Assembly (NCBI RefSeq): GCF_008386395.1
Contig: NZ_CP043762.1
Coordinates: 310,001-374,000 of the forward strand
Direction: 5' to 3'
Length of the DNA: 64,000 nucleotides
From: Paenibacillus sp. 37
Lineage (GTDB): Bacteria > Bacillota > Bacilli > Paenibacillales > Paenibacillaceae
Shown: in pieces, positions 51,733 to 62,005 of the stretch
Numbering within the stretch: position 1 is the first letter of the stretch
How the letters are laid out: the number at the start of each line of letters is the position of its first letter
Made by a program: the position numbers and the translations under genes
The notes under the pieces: model-generated
What the model was told of the DNA's origin: nothing
Database searches by the model: none
Seen by the model: only the letters and a program-made list of their open reading frames with translations

Positions 51733-52656
51733 GTGCATTTTTATGTTGGTTGGTCTCATAGTGATGCAATATTTACAGATTACTTTCCAGATTGTTCGAT
51801 ACTAGTTAGTGCGGTACCTGATAACAAAGGGAAGATTCATAGGTTAAAATTAAAACCCAAAAAGATAATAATGGATTGCGGTTCAGTATATTATGTAAAA
51901 CAAAAATCTCGCCCCATATTAAAAGACATTTTTAATATCCAAGTTTCTTTTCTTGAAAATAGTAATCCGCAGGAAGCCTATTTGGTACATTTTGATGAAC
52001 CTATGTTTAACAAAAAAACGTTATCAGAACGTTACATGGCGATGGAAAAAACATTGTTTAATGCATATGAGTATTTAAGTCTTTTTAGTTCAAAAAGATT
52101 TCCTAGGCATATTCAACCGATGGGAGTGATCCAGGGTTATGATCAAGCTAGTATAGAATTTTCCGCATATGAATTGATTCGTTACGGCTATACTACATTT
52201 GGGATTGGATCGTTATTAGCCCAAAATCAAAAAAAACAGATCGAAATGATTAATTATGCTTCTAATATCGTTGGGGCTTCAAACCTCCATGTGTTTGGCG
52301 TTACGGGTATTCCTCAAATGGAGGCTATGGTTGAATTAGGAGTTAAATCATTTGATTCCACACGTCCTACAATGGCTGCTGCTTTTTTTCAAGTTTTTTA
52401 TAGTAGGCCGTTCAAAACATTTTTCATCTCTAAATCACATGCAAAACTTAGTAGCCCTCGACTTAGTGAACCGCTTCCGTGTGATTGTCCTGTATGTTTG
52501 GAGAATGCCAGCAACTTATTTATACCTTCTCCAAGAGACCATATGCGTCTCAGATCCATACATAATTACTATCATTTAAATATTGTCCTCAATGACCTGA
52601 TAATAAAAAAGAACGGAGGAGAAATAAATGCTATTTCAGATGTGTTATGGTCCTGA
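51733..52656 (+). CDS. Second, shorter transglycosylase-like protein (DpdA-related)
   Basis: 307 residues from GTG 51733 with AAAGGGGTGAT upstream. It is a bare TGT-type barrel without the DUF6884-like domain: Asp48 in MDCGSVYY, GVIQGYDQASIEF, GIGSL, Asp208 in FDSTRPT, and a zinc site CDCPVC (Cys250, 252, 255) with a later His. Both catalytic Asps align with those of DpdA, so it may be active on its own or form a heterodimer with DpdA, as paired TGT subunits do in other organisms. Its last 29 bases overlap the next gene. Related DpdA variants exist in phages and islands; the exact subclass cannot be told here. Confidence 0.75.
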   Translation: MHFYVGWSHSDAIFTDYFPDCSILVSAVPDNKGKIHRLKLKPKKIIMDCGSVYYVKQKSRPILKDIFNIQVSFLENSNPQEAYLVHFDEPMFNKKTLSERYMAMEKTLFNAYEYLSLFSSKRFPRHIQPMGVIQGYDQASIEFSAYELIRYGYTTFGIGSLLAQNQKKQIEMINYASNIVGASNLHVFGVTGIPQMEAMVELGVKSFDSTRPTMAAAFFQVFYSRPFKTFFISKSHAKLSSPRLSEPLPCDCPVCLENASNLFIPSPRDHMRLRSIHNYYHLNIVLNDLIIKKNGGEINAISDVLWS

Positions 52657-53368
52657 GATTGAATCCATTTATGAAACAATTAGAAAATCTCCAGAGGTCG
52701 ATATTCAGTTTCTCCGACAAAACTACCAGTATTTAACCGAGGGTGATATCTCTTCGTTAATAGAAGCGGCCGTAACCGTGTTATTGGATCTCCATTATAT
52801 TGAAAGAGTAGGAACTCAACTGACGGTCGTTGAGAATAAGCCATGGGAAAACATAGAGGTTTTCAAGCGGTTAAAAAAGATTTCCGGGACAGAAAATGAG
52901 CTAGAAGATAATTTAAATTTTGTCTTTTCTTCGTTGTATAATCAAATATTTGTGAAACCAGATAAAATGTTTGTTACCAACATACACTATCACGTGAATA
53001 ATATGTTTACTAAGACAATGGTAGGTCACGAAAAAATAAATGCATGGAAAAGAATGATGGAATGTTGGGGGTTGGGAAGACGAGTGTATTCAGGTTTTTA
53101 TGCTCTTCCTCATCTTACTCTATTACAAGAAATTATACATAGTGTTGGAGAATGGGAGGGAGGAATCCATCCATATTGTGAAAAATATATCCATCCTATC
53201 ATACCCTGCATTACCTCTGAAGGACAGATATATAAAGGGATTATCTTCGGATTGATAAATCTACATGGGAAGGTTTTGGAGATCAGTTATAAACAAGATT
53301 TACCATTTAAATCCTATGGTCCAAACCAAGAGTGGAATTGGATTCGTATAAGAAAGCAGGTGGACTAA
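52628..53368 (+). CDS. dpdG: DpdG-like protein
   Basis: 246 residues; ATG 52628 follows GGAGGAG inside the end of the previous gene. The N-terminal 70 residues (SPEVDIQFLRQNYQYLTEGD, then AAVTVLLDLHYIERVG) look like a winged helix; the rest is mostly helical with aromatic patches. Length, position directly before the DpdH-type ATPase and the absence of other motifs fit DpdG of described clusters. DpdG, H, J, K and D are thought to form the restriction arm that attacks unmodified DNA. Confidence 0.6.
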   Translation: MLFQMCYGPEIESIYETIRKSPEVDIQFLRQNYQYLTEGDISSLIEAAVTVLLDLHYIERVGTQLTVVENKPWENIEVFKRLKKISGTENELEDNLNFVFSSLYNQIFVKPDKMFVTNIHYHVNNMFTKTMVGHEKINAWKRMMECWGLGRRVYSGFYALPHLTLLQEIIHSVGEWEGGIHPYCEKYIHPIIPCITSEGQIYKGIIFGLINLHGKVLEISYKQDLPFKSYGPNQEWNWIRIRKQVD

Positions 53369-56300
53369 ATGTTACCTTGTCTTAATAGAGATACTTTAAA
53401 ACTTCTTGTGGGTACAGCCGATGAAAGATATAACTATTCTCCACATTACTTCAGAAAGACTCACTTCCCTCAAGTCATGCATAGATATCATGGGAATCAA
53501 CTTCTTGCGGAAATTACTGAAAACGAACTTTATGAAGATCTGGTAGAAACGGATTCTGAGGGTAATCGAGTATTTTTGTTGTTTGGTTCTACAGGATCTG
53601 GAAAATCGGAATTATTATGCTGGATTAAAGACAAATGGCTTAACAACGAGGTGAATCGGCCAGTAATCCGTATTTCGCGCACTGAACTAAATCCCCAGGT
53701 TTTGATTAAAAAATGTTTTGAAGCATTAAACATTCCATTGCAAATACGAATTGATGAAAGCCGCTGGGAACTATTACTTAAAAAACCGATCACGTTAATC
53801 AATCAAATTGTTTGGGGAGCCCTATCTGAAATTCTCCCTACAGATGAAGAAATTGTACCGACGGCACTAATGATAAGGCCAATTATAGAGCGTAATATTA
53901 CTGAATTCACTTTGCAAGTTCAAAATGGTCGTATAAAAAAACCTCTTGAAGTAATTCATCAATCTCAGTTTGATGAATTACTATCGACTACAACAATTCA
54001 AATCCCTATTGAATACCCTTCTTTTAGAAAGCTATTATCTCAAAAATTAGATCAATTTTTATTTGAAGGAAGAGATATTGATTCTTTGTTTAAACAACTC
54101 TCCGAGAGCTTGAAAACGATGAATGTTCGACCGTTATTACTCATCGATGATTTAGTACAGTCAGTCAATATATATGCAAGCGACTTGTTAGACCAATTAA
54201 TCACCTTAGAAGAAGGGAACTGGGATGTCGTCATTGGTCTGACACCAGGAGCTATGCAGGGAAATGATAAAGGGTTAGATCTTACACAGAGAATTCAAAA
54301 TCTAGATACAATAACTGATCGAGTCAAAAAATTATGGTTGTCCGATGAATCCGGAAAGGACTTCTATAATTTAGATCGTGATCAGGTAACAACTTACATG
54401 TCAAACTATCTAGTAGAATTAAAACGGTCACAAGGATTTACATGTTCAAAAGAATGTCCCCACTACGAGGAGTGCAATGAAATGGCCTGCTCATTCGGTG
54501 GGACAACAGAGGACCTCATTGAACAGGATATAAATCTGTTGCCATTCAATCGTCACATGGTGAAAAGAACCTTTGATGCGATCCCTATCGGAAAAGGTAA
54601 ACTCCGGTATATGATTCTTAATAGCAAAGAGATTATTCGTTTTTTCATAAAAGGTAAACGAGAATTAGTAACAAGGGTGCTTCCGATTGTGAAAAGAGAC
54701 AGGTTTTCTGATCATCCGGACCTTTTTATAAAAACCTATGCGGAGTGTTATGGATCAGACAAACAAGAGAATTGTCTGATCCCCAAAAAAGTTTTGCACT
54801 ATTTTGGGTACCAGGATGATGAGATACCAGTCCGCTTATATCCACTCGATATTGATGATAGAGTTGAAGCATCTATAGCCAAGATAGATAACTATCAAAA
54901 GACTGATCCAGACAAATCTACCATCAGGGAGTGGGCGGAGGGAAAACAAATAAATGTCGAACTGCTCGAACCAGTTAGACTTGGTGTTTCCACACTCATT
55001 CATGATGTAATAAAAGGGGTAAATATCTCTCGACCATTCACCCCACGAATGTCGGCAACAATTCAAAGAAAAAATGTGGTCAATAGGACTCGTTATCCAG
55101 TTTCATTGGATAAAAATGAAAGAGATCCAAAAAAGGTAGGAATCAATCGAGGATATGCTTCTCTACAAATTTCTAATTTTCAATTACTGAAATCATCAGA
55201 AAAAGCAAGAACTTTTCACCAAATAGCAAACGAATATGAAACAGCTAGTTGGATCTATCAAACGGAAGAGCTAGCAGATACTTGGGTGGATGAACTCAAA
55301 GAAGCTTTAGGTATGCCAATTGAATTATTTGTTTATCATCTAAAAAACTGGATTACCCAATTTAGTGTCCTTGAAAACGCACATTGGACAGCAGATATTA
55401 AAAATCAATCTCCTGTAAATCATGAAATGACTAATTTAATTGAGCAAACTTATCAAGATTGGTACCTATTACGAGATAATATGAATAAGCCTGTTGATTT
55501 GGAGGATATTCAACGAATAGATTTTGATTCCTGGATGAAAAGTTATACACCTGTCAGAGACCTGGAGAATTATCAAATAGGTGAAGCCTCGTTGTATGTA
55601 TTTCTTCTACACTTAAAAACCAAATATAAATTATATTTGGAACTTTCATCTGATCTTTTACTACAACAAATTAAAACTCGACAAGAGATGGTTCCATTTT
55701 TATTAGAGTCGATTAATCCAATGTACCATGCGTATGCAAATAAAATCATGGATTTCGAAAAGAAGTCACTGTATACATTTAATGACCATCTTGAGTATCT
55801 AGCATTTGAAGAACACTTGGAAGAGGAAAATATACTAACTGAATTCATTACTTGTAATTCCTCTTATCAAGAAGTTATTCAACTTTTTGAGCGGTTTCAG
55901 TTGCTCTGTGAAGCAATTCAACATCAGATGGGGGAATTTGAAGATATACAGGTAGAGAATCCTAGTATATATAAACCTAACTGGTCAAATCTTCACACAG
56001 AAAAAGAAAAGCTGTTAGAAGGGATCGCCGACTTGACCCTGTTAAATGAATGTCTCGCCACTTCTGCTAATGCTTGGGAACAGGTTCTACGATCTAAAAG
56101 CACGACCGCAGAAGTACTGTTGGTAAAAAACTTGTGGTCCAGATTTGTCGAAAGTACTCGATGTTTAATGAAAATGAAACTTAATAATTCTAACTTAAAG
56201 AATGATATAGATAAGTGGAAATCAATTGACTTTTATCAGTTGAGGGGACATGTTGAAAAGTTGGAGTTACGAGATAGGGAGAGACTTAATCTGGTCTATC

Positions 56301-56536
56301 ATATGCAGATTGACCTTGGATGTGGCCATGATGAAAACCTTGATAAACTGATTGAACTTATTGAAATGAAAAAGGAACTACGTCCTGCAATTAAACGACA
56401 TCTTATAACTTTGTTAGAAGAAGGTTATACGACGCTCCCACCAGTTCAGTGGAGGAGATTAGTGGATGAGCTCAAAGAAAAATTCCCAAAACTCTTTGCG
56501 GTGGTGGAAATTCAGTTAGTATCTTCAAGTAAATAA
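53369..56536 (+). CDS. dpdH: DpdH-like ATPase
   Basis: 1055 residues, starting one base after the DpdG stop. P-loop GSTGSGKS lies at about 72-79 and Walker B LLLIDDL near 256-262; the intervening region has the long insertions typical of DpdH. A four-Cys cluster, CSKECPHYEECNEMAC (about 359-374, spacing C-x3-C-x5-C-x4-C), may bind zinc or an iron-sulfur cluster. The C-terminal 400 residues are helical, ending in a predicted coiled region. In described clusters DpdH is an ATPase of the restriction complex. A terminator after it separates it from the helicase gene. Confidence 0.75.
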   Translation: MLPCLNRDTLKLLVGTADERYNYSPHYFRKTHFPQVMHRYHGNQLLAEITENELYEDLVETDSEGNRVFLLFGSTGSGKSELLCWIKDKWLNNEVNRPVIRISRTELNPQVLIKKCFEALNIPLQIRIDESRWELLLKKPITLINQIVWGALSEILPTDEEIVPTALMIRPIIERNITEFTLQVQNGRIKKPLEVIHQSQFDELLSTTTIQIPIEYPSFRKLLSQKLDQFLFEGRDIDSLFKQLSESLKTMNVRPLLLIDDLVQSVNIYASDLLDQLITLEEGNWDVVIGLTPGAMQGNDKGLDLTQRIQNLDTITDRVKKLWLSDESGKDFYNLDRDQVTTYMSNYLVELKRSQGFTCSKECPHYEECNEMACSFGGTTEDLIEQDINLLPFNRHMVKRTFDAIPIGKGKLRYMILNSKEIIRFFIKGKRELVTRVLPIVKRDRFSDHPDLFIKTYAECYGSDKQENCLIPKKVLHYFGYQDDEIPVRLYPLDIDDRVEASIAKIDNYQKTDPDKSTIREWAEGKQINVELLEPVRLGVSTLIHDVIKGVNISRPFTPRMSATIQRKNVVNRTRYPVSLDKNERDPKKVGINRGYASLQISNFQLLKSSEKARTFHQIANEYETASWIYQTEELADTWVDELKEALGMPIELFVYHLKNWITQFSVLENAHWTADIKNQSPVNHEMTNLIEQTYQDWYLLRDNMNKPVDLEDIQRIDFDSWMKSYTPVRDLENYQIGEASLYVFLLHLKTKYKLYLELSSDLLLQQIKTRQEMVPFLLESINPMYHAYANKIMDFEKKSLYTFNDHLEYLAFEEHLEEENILTEFITCNSSYQEVIQLFERFQLLCEAIQHQMGEFEDIQVENPSIYKPNWSNLHTEKEKLLEGIADLTLLNECLATSANAWEQVLRSKSTTAEVLLVKNLWSRFVESTRCLMKMKLNNSNLKNDIDKWKSIDFYQLRGHVEKLELRDRERLNLVYHMQIDLGCGHDENLDKLIELIEMKKELRPAIKRHLITLLEEGYTTLPPVQWRRLVDELKEKFPKLFAVVEIQLVSSSK

Positions 56537-56962
56537 ATGATTGGAAATAGTAACGTGGTTTTATGTTCTTAGTAAAACAATTTTATTAAAGGAGTAAAAA
56601 ACCACTCAAACATCATCATTTAAAGGAGTAAGGCGGCATATGTCACCAAACTCCTTTTTTTGTTTGATTTTTTAGCAAGGAATTTTGTAAACGTATTACC
56701 TATAGACTAACGGAGTATTAACTTATTCAAGTGGTGGTTTAAAGGTGAACTAGATAGTTTTGAGAAATGATTTTAATTAGGGAAACTTTCTATTTCTTAT
56801 GTTTCTAAAAATCATACAAAGACTAATGGACAATTATATATCCAAAAACATCTACCTCTTTCATATAGTAAAATAGTCATCAATAGTATAGAATTTGTTA
56901 TTGTTATACATATTTTATTTCGACATTAGGCACGCCTTTTATCGGGTTACTAGGGGGATAAT
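56537..56962. other. Intergenic stretch between dpdH and dpdJ
   Basis: About 425 bp. It holds the terminator at 56622-56661 and an AT-rich region (56820-56950) with the dpdJ promoter; AGGGGG before 56963 is its ribosome site. No gene was seen. Confidence 0.45.
56622..56661 (+). terminator. Terminator after dpdH
   Basis: AAAGGAGT (56622-56629) pairs with ACTCCTTT (56650-56657), followed by Ts. The same AAAGGAGTAA also occurs 33 bp upstream, at 56588. Confidence 0.7.
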
Positions 56963-59900
56963 ATGATATCCAATCAGGAGATCAGTGAATTACTAGGTTA
57001 TCTCGAGGATGAAGAAGCTAAATTGCTATCCTGGGGATACGTCGATGGAGGGTTTTCAGGAGACGAACTATATAATGTTATGACTTCGTGGTTAGAGAAA
57101 AAGAAAATAAAAATAAACACTCATGATGCGGTAGATGCTTTAGTAGAACGGAAGTTGATCGGGGAATACCAGACAAAGCATGGAGCCATGTGGCGAACAC
57201 GCATGTCAGAAACGATACGCCTTCTAGCTAAGATCCGTCAGATATTTGATGCGAAAGACTGGCCCATTGCACCAACTTTAATATCAGATTTTCGTTTTGC
57301 AACACGAAAAAGGCGATATCCTGCAAGAAATATCGCTGTTGATCAGGTAATGGATGAAGTCAAAGAAGATACAGATCAAAAACAAATTCAAGTCCTAGAG
57401 GCATTATTAACGCGTGAAAAGCCAATTGAACTGTCACGTTTTCAAGTAAATGCAACTAAAAGCATGTATCGATCTCTTCAAGGTCATGATTCACGTGGAA
57501 TGATTGTCTGTGCAGGAACTGGAACAGGAAAAACGTTATCGTTTTACATACCGGCTCTTTCAAGTATCGCCTCATGGATTGAAGAAAAGGAGTTTTGGAC
57601 GAAAGCCGTAGCGTTATATCCGCGAAACGAGTTGCTTAAAGACCAATTTCTCGAAACTTATCTAGAAGCACGTCGCTTGGATAATTACTTACTTTCGGAG
57701 AAGAAACGAAAAATAAGAATTGGCGCTATTTACGGTAGTGTTCCTCACAACAAGAATACTCTCAAAGCGTTCAAGTGGTTGGAAAAAGAGGGTCATGGAT
57801 ATGTTTGTCCGTTTGCAAAGTGTCCGAAAGAAGAATGCCAGTCCGAAATGGTTTGGCGTTATGAGGATATTCATCAATCGAAGGAGTGCCTTCACTGTAC
57901 AACTTGTGAACAGATCATCGAAGAAGATGAGATTATATTAACACGTGAACGAATGAAGAAAGAACCACCCGATGTGTTATTTACTACAACGGAAATGATG
58001 AATAAACAAATGAGCGATTTTTCTTCCCGAGAGTTATTAGGAATTGGGGTGGAAAGAGCACCACGATTAGTACTACTGGATGAGGTTCATACTTACAGTG
58101 GCATTCATGGGGCACAAGTGGCGCTTCTATTGCGTCGGTGGAAGCATGCTTTACGGGCACCACTTCATTTTACAGGCTTATCGGCTACCTTGGAAGATGC
58201 TCAAGCGTTCTTTGGTCAGTTAATCAATATTGCTCCATCGTTTGTAGAGGAAATAAATGTTGGAACGGATCTAGTCGAAGAAGGGAAAGAATATCAGTTG
58301 ATATTGCGTGGTGATCCGAGTTCAGGCACTGCTCTTCTTTCGGCAACGATTCAGACAGCTATGCTGATGCGTCGTGCACTTGATCTGGATAAGAAACGTC
58401 CATCAGATTCCATGTTTGGATCAAAAGTCTTTTTATTTACGGATGATTTGGATATAACAAATCGCTTATATGATAGCTTGCGTGATGCTGAAGGGTACGA
58501 CAAAAGAGGTAGATCTTATAAGGATCCTCTTGCTGCGACGCGCAGACATCGTCAGGAATCTGCTGAAGCACTTCAGCAGGGACAATCTTGGTTGATGGCA
58601 GAAAAGATTGGTCACAATTTAACTGTTCCTATCCAACTTGGACGAACAAGTTCTCAAGATGTAGGTGTAGAAACCAATGCACAACTCATTGTTGCGACTG
58701 CTTCACTCGAAGTTGGTTTTAACGATCCTCAAGTAGGAGCAGTTATCCAACACAAAGCTCCAATGGATATGGCCTCTTTTCTCCAGCGGAAGGGACGTGC
58801 TGGCCGTAAAAGAGGAATGAGACCATGGACCATCACCGTGTTGTCTGATTTCGGGCGTGATAGAATTTTGTACCAAGGGTACGAGATGCTACTTGATCCA
58901 GTTTTGAAGGGAAGGAACTTACCGTTACATAATAGGTACGTTCTTCGTATGCAGTCCGTATATGCCTTTATGGACTGGTTAACAGAAGAACTGAAGAGAC
59001 GAGAGCATTTTAATAAGGGATCTCTGTGGGGGGATTTTGCAGCACCAAACAATGATACATACATGCTGCAAAAAAGGCAAAAGGCAGCCTCTGAAATCAT
59101 TGATGAAGTACTCTGTGATACAAAAACCAGAGAAAGAATGGAAAATTACTTAGCAGAAGCATTGTCCATTTCCGAAGAGGAATTAAACGCCATTCTTTGG
59201 GAACCGCCACGCTCTCTTATGTTGAGTGTACTCCCCACCCTTTACCGTCGTTTAAAGACGAATTGGCATCGGTACCCTTATAAAGATAATACGAAAGAGC
59301 GATACATTGTAAATCATCCCTTACCAGAATTTATCCCTCATGCATTATTTAGTGATCTGACGTTACCTGAGATTGAGATAACTCTCGAAGGTGAGGTTGA
59401 AGGTCAGGGCCAACCAAACATGCCTATAGTTCAAGCATTAAAATCGTTTGCCCCTGGTAAAGTTAGTCGGAGATTCGGTAATAAAAGTATGAAACAATCT
59501 CACTGGATTGCTCCTCCATCCTTAGAAGAATCGTTACAGCCCTATTTACTGGATGTTAAACAATTTTGTCAGGAGTATGAGGAGTTAGGTAAGGTCACTT
59601 ATGTGGATTGCGATGGTACTGTTGTAGAACTTCCATGTATTCGTCCATGGACACTACAGTTAACTAACACTCCTTCACATGTGGGAACGACCTCAAATGC
59701 GACGCTAATATGGAAAGGTCAGTTAAATGCAATGAATGAGGAAGAAAATGCAACAGTAACTGCTAAAATACCAGTTGGCACGGTCTGGTATCAACGCATT
59801 CAGGGTGTTTATTACTATACGCATAGTAGACAATCCGCTGTGATTGTAAAACGGTTCACAACAGGATCTGAGGCCAATATTCGTCATCATCAGTCGCAAA

Positions 59901-61483
59901 AATCTGATATCCGTATGAATTTTGTTCGAAATCATGAACCAGTCGCACTCGGTTTCATGCTCGAGGCAGACGGCATACATTTCAAAATTAATCTACCAAG
60001 TGATGAAGAGATGTACCTTACAGAGAACTATCCGAGTAAATTGCAGTCGTTCCGTTCTCTCTATTTTCAACACTGTGTTATGGAAGATACTAGATTGAAA
60101 GGGATTGCGAATTCATTTCAGTTGGAAAGACTCACTGAGACTTATTTAAGTGCGTTGGCAGCAACTGCAATTAAACAGGTGTGTTCGCTTGAAGAAGCCT
60201 TCCAGATGCTTCAACGTTCTTCTTTTAGTAGAGTTTGCGGAAAAGTTCTTCAAGTCATCTTTAAAACGAAAAAAATTGAAAATGTAAGTTTGGAGGATGA
60301 AGATCAAGAAGATAGTGAGAGTGAAATGAATGATCAAGTTTATCAAAGGGCCCATGAAGAAATATTGTTGTTATGTGAGAGGGATGAGGTTGCACAAGTA
60401 ATCTACACGCATGTCCCTAAACTATGGTCCGACTTAGATGATCGAAGTTATAAGTGGGCTCGAATGCGCTGGCTAACTACACTCGGAGCTGCGATATTAC
60501 AAGCGTGCAAAGAGATTAGTAACCAGCACGCTCATGATGATTTGATTGTAGACGTAAATATTGAATCTCAAGAGAAGCAAACCGCGGAGATATGGATAAC
60601 AGAACCTACCTCCGGAGGCGGTGGAATTATCGAAGATATTTTGCAAAAATATCAATCAGACCCACGACGGTTCTTTGGACTCGTTGAAAGTGCACTAGGA
60701 CCAACAGATATGGAGTTAATTGATGCAGAGTTGTCTCGGACGCTATTATTACGAAAAACAGATGCTGAGCTACAAGAACATTTTGAAAAGGTACGTGATC
60801 TTAGTGGGAATAGTCATTCTTCGGAAATTTTAGCCTCTTTACAGAGCTATATGCGCGGAAAAGGTATACTTGTGACTCATGCCGTCATGAACTCGTTGTA
60901 CAATCGTGTTCTTAAACCAGGATCAAATAAACTAACCGATGATTTTATTAGTGACTTAATGGAATTGTGGAAGAGTGAGGAACAGCGCTTAGGAATCTAT
61001 ATGGACATTAGAGTGTTCGGATACGTATTTAGTAGTTCAGATGAAATTGTGAATCGCTTTAAAAAGGCGCTAAGTCATATTGATCAATATGCTTTGCAAG
61101 ATCCAAATTGGAGATTCCATGTCATTGTAGGAATACTCTGGCCAAGAGGAAATCAAGTACGAACACGGGCTTTATTACCTCATAACCCGTTTGTTACATA
61201 TCCTCCAACGGATCGGGAACTTGTATTGCATGGTATTGAGGGGTTAGAAGTGGTCTCTCTTTCTGAATCCAGTTGGTGGGAGAATTTGACCACTCGCCTG
61301 CAACAAATGGGTAGTGCTCGATTAGTGGCTAAGCCCGAGGAAAGCGATCTTTTACAACAAGCATTGCTGCGTTTAGCAAGCGAACCCATTGAAATTGGTT
61401 TCTTACATGTGTACCCACGTGTAGCAGGTTTAAAAAGGGAACCGGAAGCTATATTAGCTGCGTTGGATATACGGGAGGTTTAA
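56963..61483 (+). CDS. dpdJ: DpdJ-like superfamily 2 helicase
   Basis: 1506 residues. Motif I CAGTGTGKT lies at about 181-189 and motif II LLDEVHTYSG near 370 (DEVH box). Motif VI QRKGRAGRKRG is near 606, and ATASLEVGFN just before it is a motif V-type block. Between I and II sits a zinc-like Cys cluster (CPFAKCPKEEC ... CLHCTTC). The long C-terminal half carries no motif that I recognise. In described Dpd systems DpdJ is the large helicase of the restriction arm. It begins a new transcription unit, with the PLD nuclease four bases after its stop. Confidence 0.82.
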   Translation: MISNQEISELLGYLEDEEAKLLSWGYVDGGFSGDELYNVMTSWLEKKKIKINTHDAVDALVERKLIGEYQTKHGAMWRTRMSETIRLLAKIRQIFDAKDWPIAPTLISDFRFATRKRRYPARNIAVDQVMDEVKEDTDQKQIQVLEALLTREKPIELSRFQVNATKSMYRSLQGHDSRGMIVCAGTGTGKTLSFYIPALSSIASWIEEKEFWTKAVALYPRNELLKDQFLETYLEARRLDNYLLSEKKRKIRIGAIYGSVPHNKNTLKAFKWLEKEGHGYVCPFAKCPKEECQSEMVWRYEDIHQSKECLHCTTCEQIIEEDEIILTRERMKKEPPDVLFTTTEMMNKQMSDFSSRELLGIGVERAPRLVLLDEVHTYSGIHGAQVALLLRRWKHALRAPLHFTGLSATLEDAQAFFGQLINIAPSFVEEINVGTDLVEEGKEYQLILRGDPSSGTALLSATIQTAMLMRRALDLDKKRPSDSMFGSKVFLFTDDLDITNRLYDSLRDAEGYDKRGRSYKDPLAATRRHRQESAEALQQGQSWLMAEKIGHNLTVPIQLGRTSSQDVGVETNAQLIVATASLEVGFNDPQVGAVIQHKAPMDMASFLQRKGRAGRKRGMRPWTITVLSDFGRDRILYQGYEMLLDPVLKGRNLPLHNRYVLRMQSVYAFMDWLTEELKRREHFNKGSLWGDFAAPNNDTYMLQKRQKAASEIIDEVLCDTKTRERMENYLAEALSISEEELNAILWEPPRSLMLSVLPTLYRRLKTNWHRYPYKDNTKERYIVNHPLPEFIPHALFSDLTLPEIEITLEGEVEGQGQPNMPIVQALKSFAPGKVSRRFGNKSMKQSHWIAPPSLEESLQPYLLDVKQFCQEYEELGKVTYVDCDGTVVELPCIRPWTLQLTNTPSHVGTTSNATLIWKGQLNAMNEEENATVTAKIPVGTVWYQRIQGVYYYTHSRQSAVIVKRFTTGSEANIRHHQSQKSDIRMNFVRNHEPVALGFMLEADGIHFKINLPSDEEMYLTENYPSKLQSFRSLYFQHCVMEDTRLKGIANSFQLERLTETYLSALAATAIKQVCSLEEAFQMLQRSSFSRVCGKVLQVIFKTKKIENVSLEDEDQEDSESEMNDQVYQRAHEEILLLCERDEVAQVIYTHVPKLWSDLDDRSYKWARMRWLTTLGAAILQACKEISNQHAHDDLIVDVNIESQEKQTAEIWITEPTSGGGGIIEDILQKYQSDPRRFFGLVESALGPTDMELIDAELSRTLLLRKTDAELQEHFEKVRDLSGNSHSSEILASLQSYMRGKGILVTHAVMNSLYNRVLKPGSNKLTDDFISDLMELWKSEEQRLGIYMDIRVFGYVFSSSDEIVNRFKKALSHIDQYALQDPNWRFHVIVGILWPRGNQVRTRALLPHNPFVTYPPTDRELVLHGIEGLEVVSLSESSWWENLTTRLQQMGSARLVAKPEESDLLQQALLRLASEPIEIGFLHVYPRVAGLKREPEAILAALDIREV

Positions 61484-61486
61484 GTC

Positions 61487-62005
61487 ATGACAAGACGGTA
61501 TATACATTCATCCCAAAGCACATGGGAAATTGCCGATCTACTTCAAAGTATTTTTGTGTCTGAGTTGCTCAATCCTAGTCATTCTCTATGGATTGTATCC
61601 CCATGGATTTCAGATATCCAGGTGATTGATAATCGTTCAAACCAGTTTGTTACGATTGAACCAGAATGGGCAAATCGAATGGTGTTATTATCAGAAGTTA
61701 TTGCTAAACTGGTCGATCTGGGCACACGCGTAATTGTTGGTCTAAAAAAGGATGAACCACACAACCCGGCTTTCATCTCAAAATTAGATCAGCGAATTGT
61801 AAATTCACCTTATCTGCGAGTGATTCCGCGTAGTTTACTTCATGCTAAGGGTATAATCAGTGATCGGTTTTATTTAAGTGGATCCATGAATATCACATTC
61901 AATGGTATCTCCTTAAATGATGAAACGGTCCTCTTTGTTACGGATGTTGAAGAAGTCGCCCACAATAGAATCTCGTTTATGGAAAAATGGGGGTATATTG
62001 AATAA
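61487..62005 (+). CDS. dpdK: DpdK: phospholipase D-like nuclease
   Basis: 172 residues, ribosome site GGGAGG, three bases after dpdJ. The single HKD motif is HAKGIISD (His119, Lys121, Asp126) followed by GSMN at 132-135. The family forms dimers that pair two HKD sites, as in the endonucleases Nuc and BfiI. It is the best candidate for the DNA-cutting subunit that spares 7-deazaguanine-marked DNA. Its stop overlaps the next start (TAATG). Confidence 0.85.
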   Translation: MTRRYIHSSQSTWEIADLLQSIFVSELLNPSHSLWIVSPWISDIQVIDNRSNQFVTIEPEWANRMVLLSEVIAKLVDLGTRVIVGLKKDEPHNPAFISKLDQRIVNSPYLRVIPRSLLHAKGIISDRFYLSGSMNITFNGISLNDETVLFVTDVEEVAHNRISFMEKWGYIE

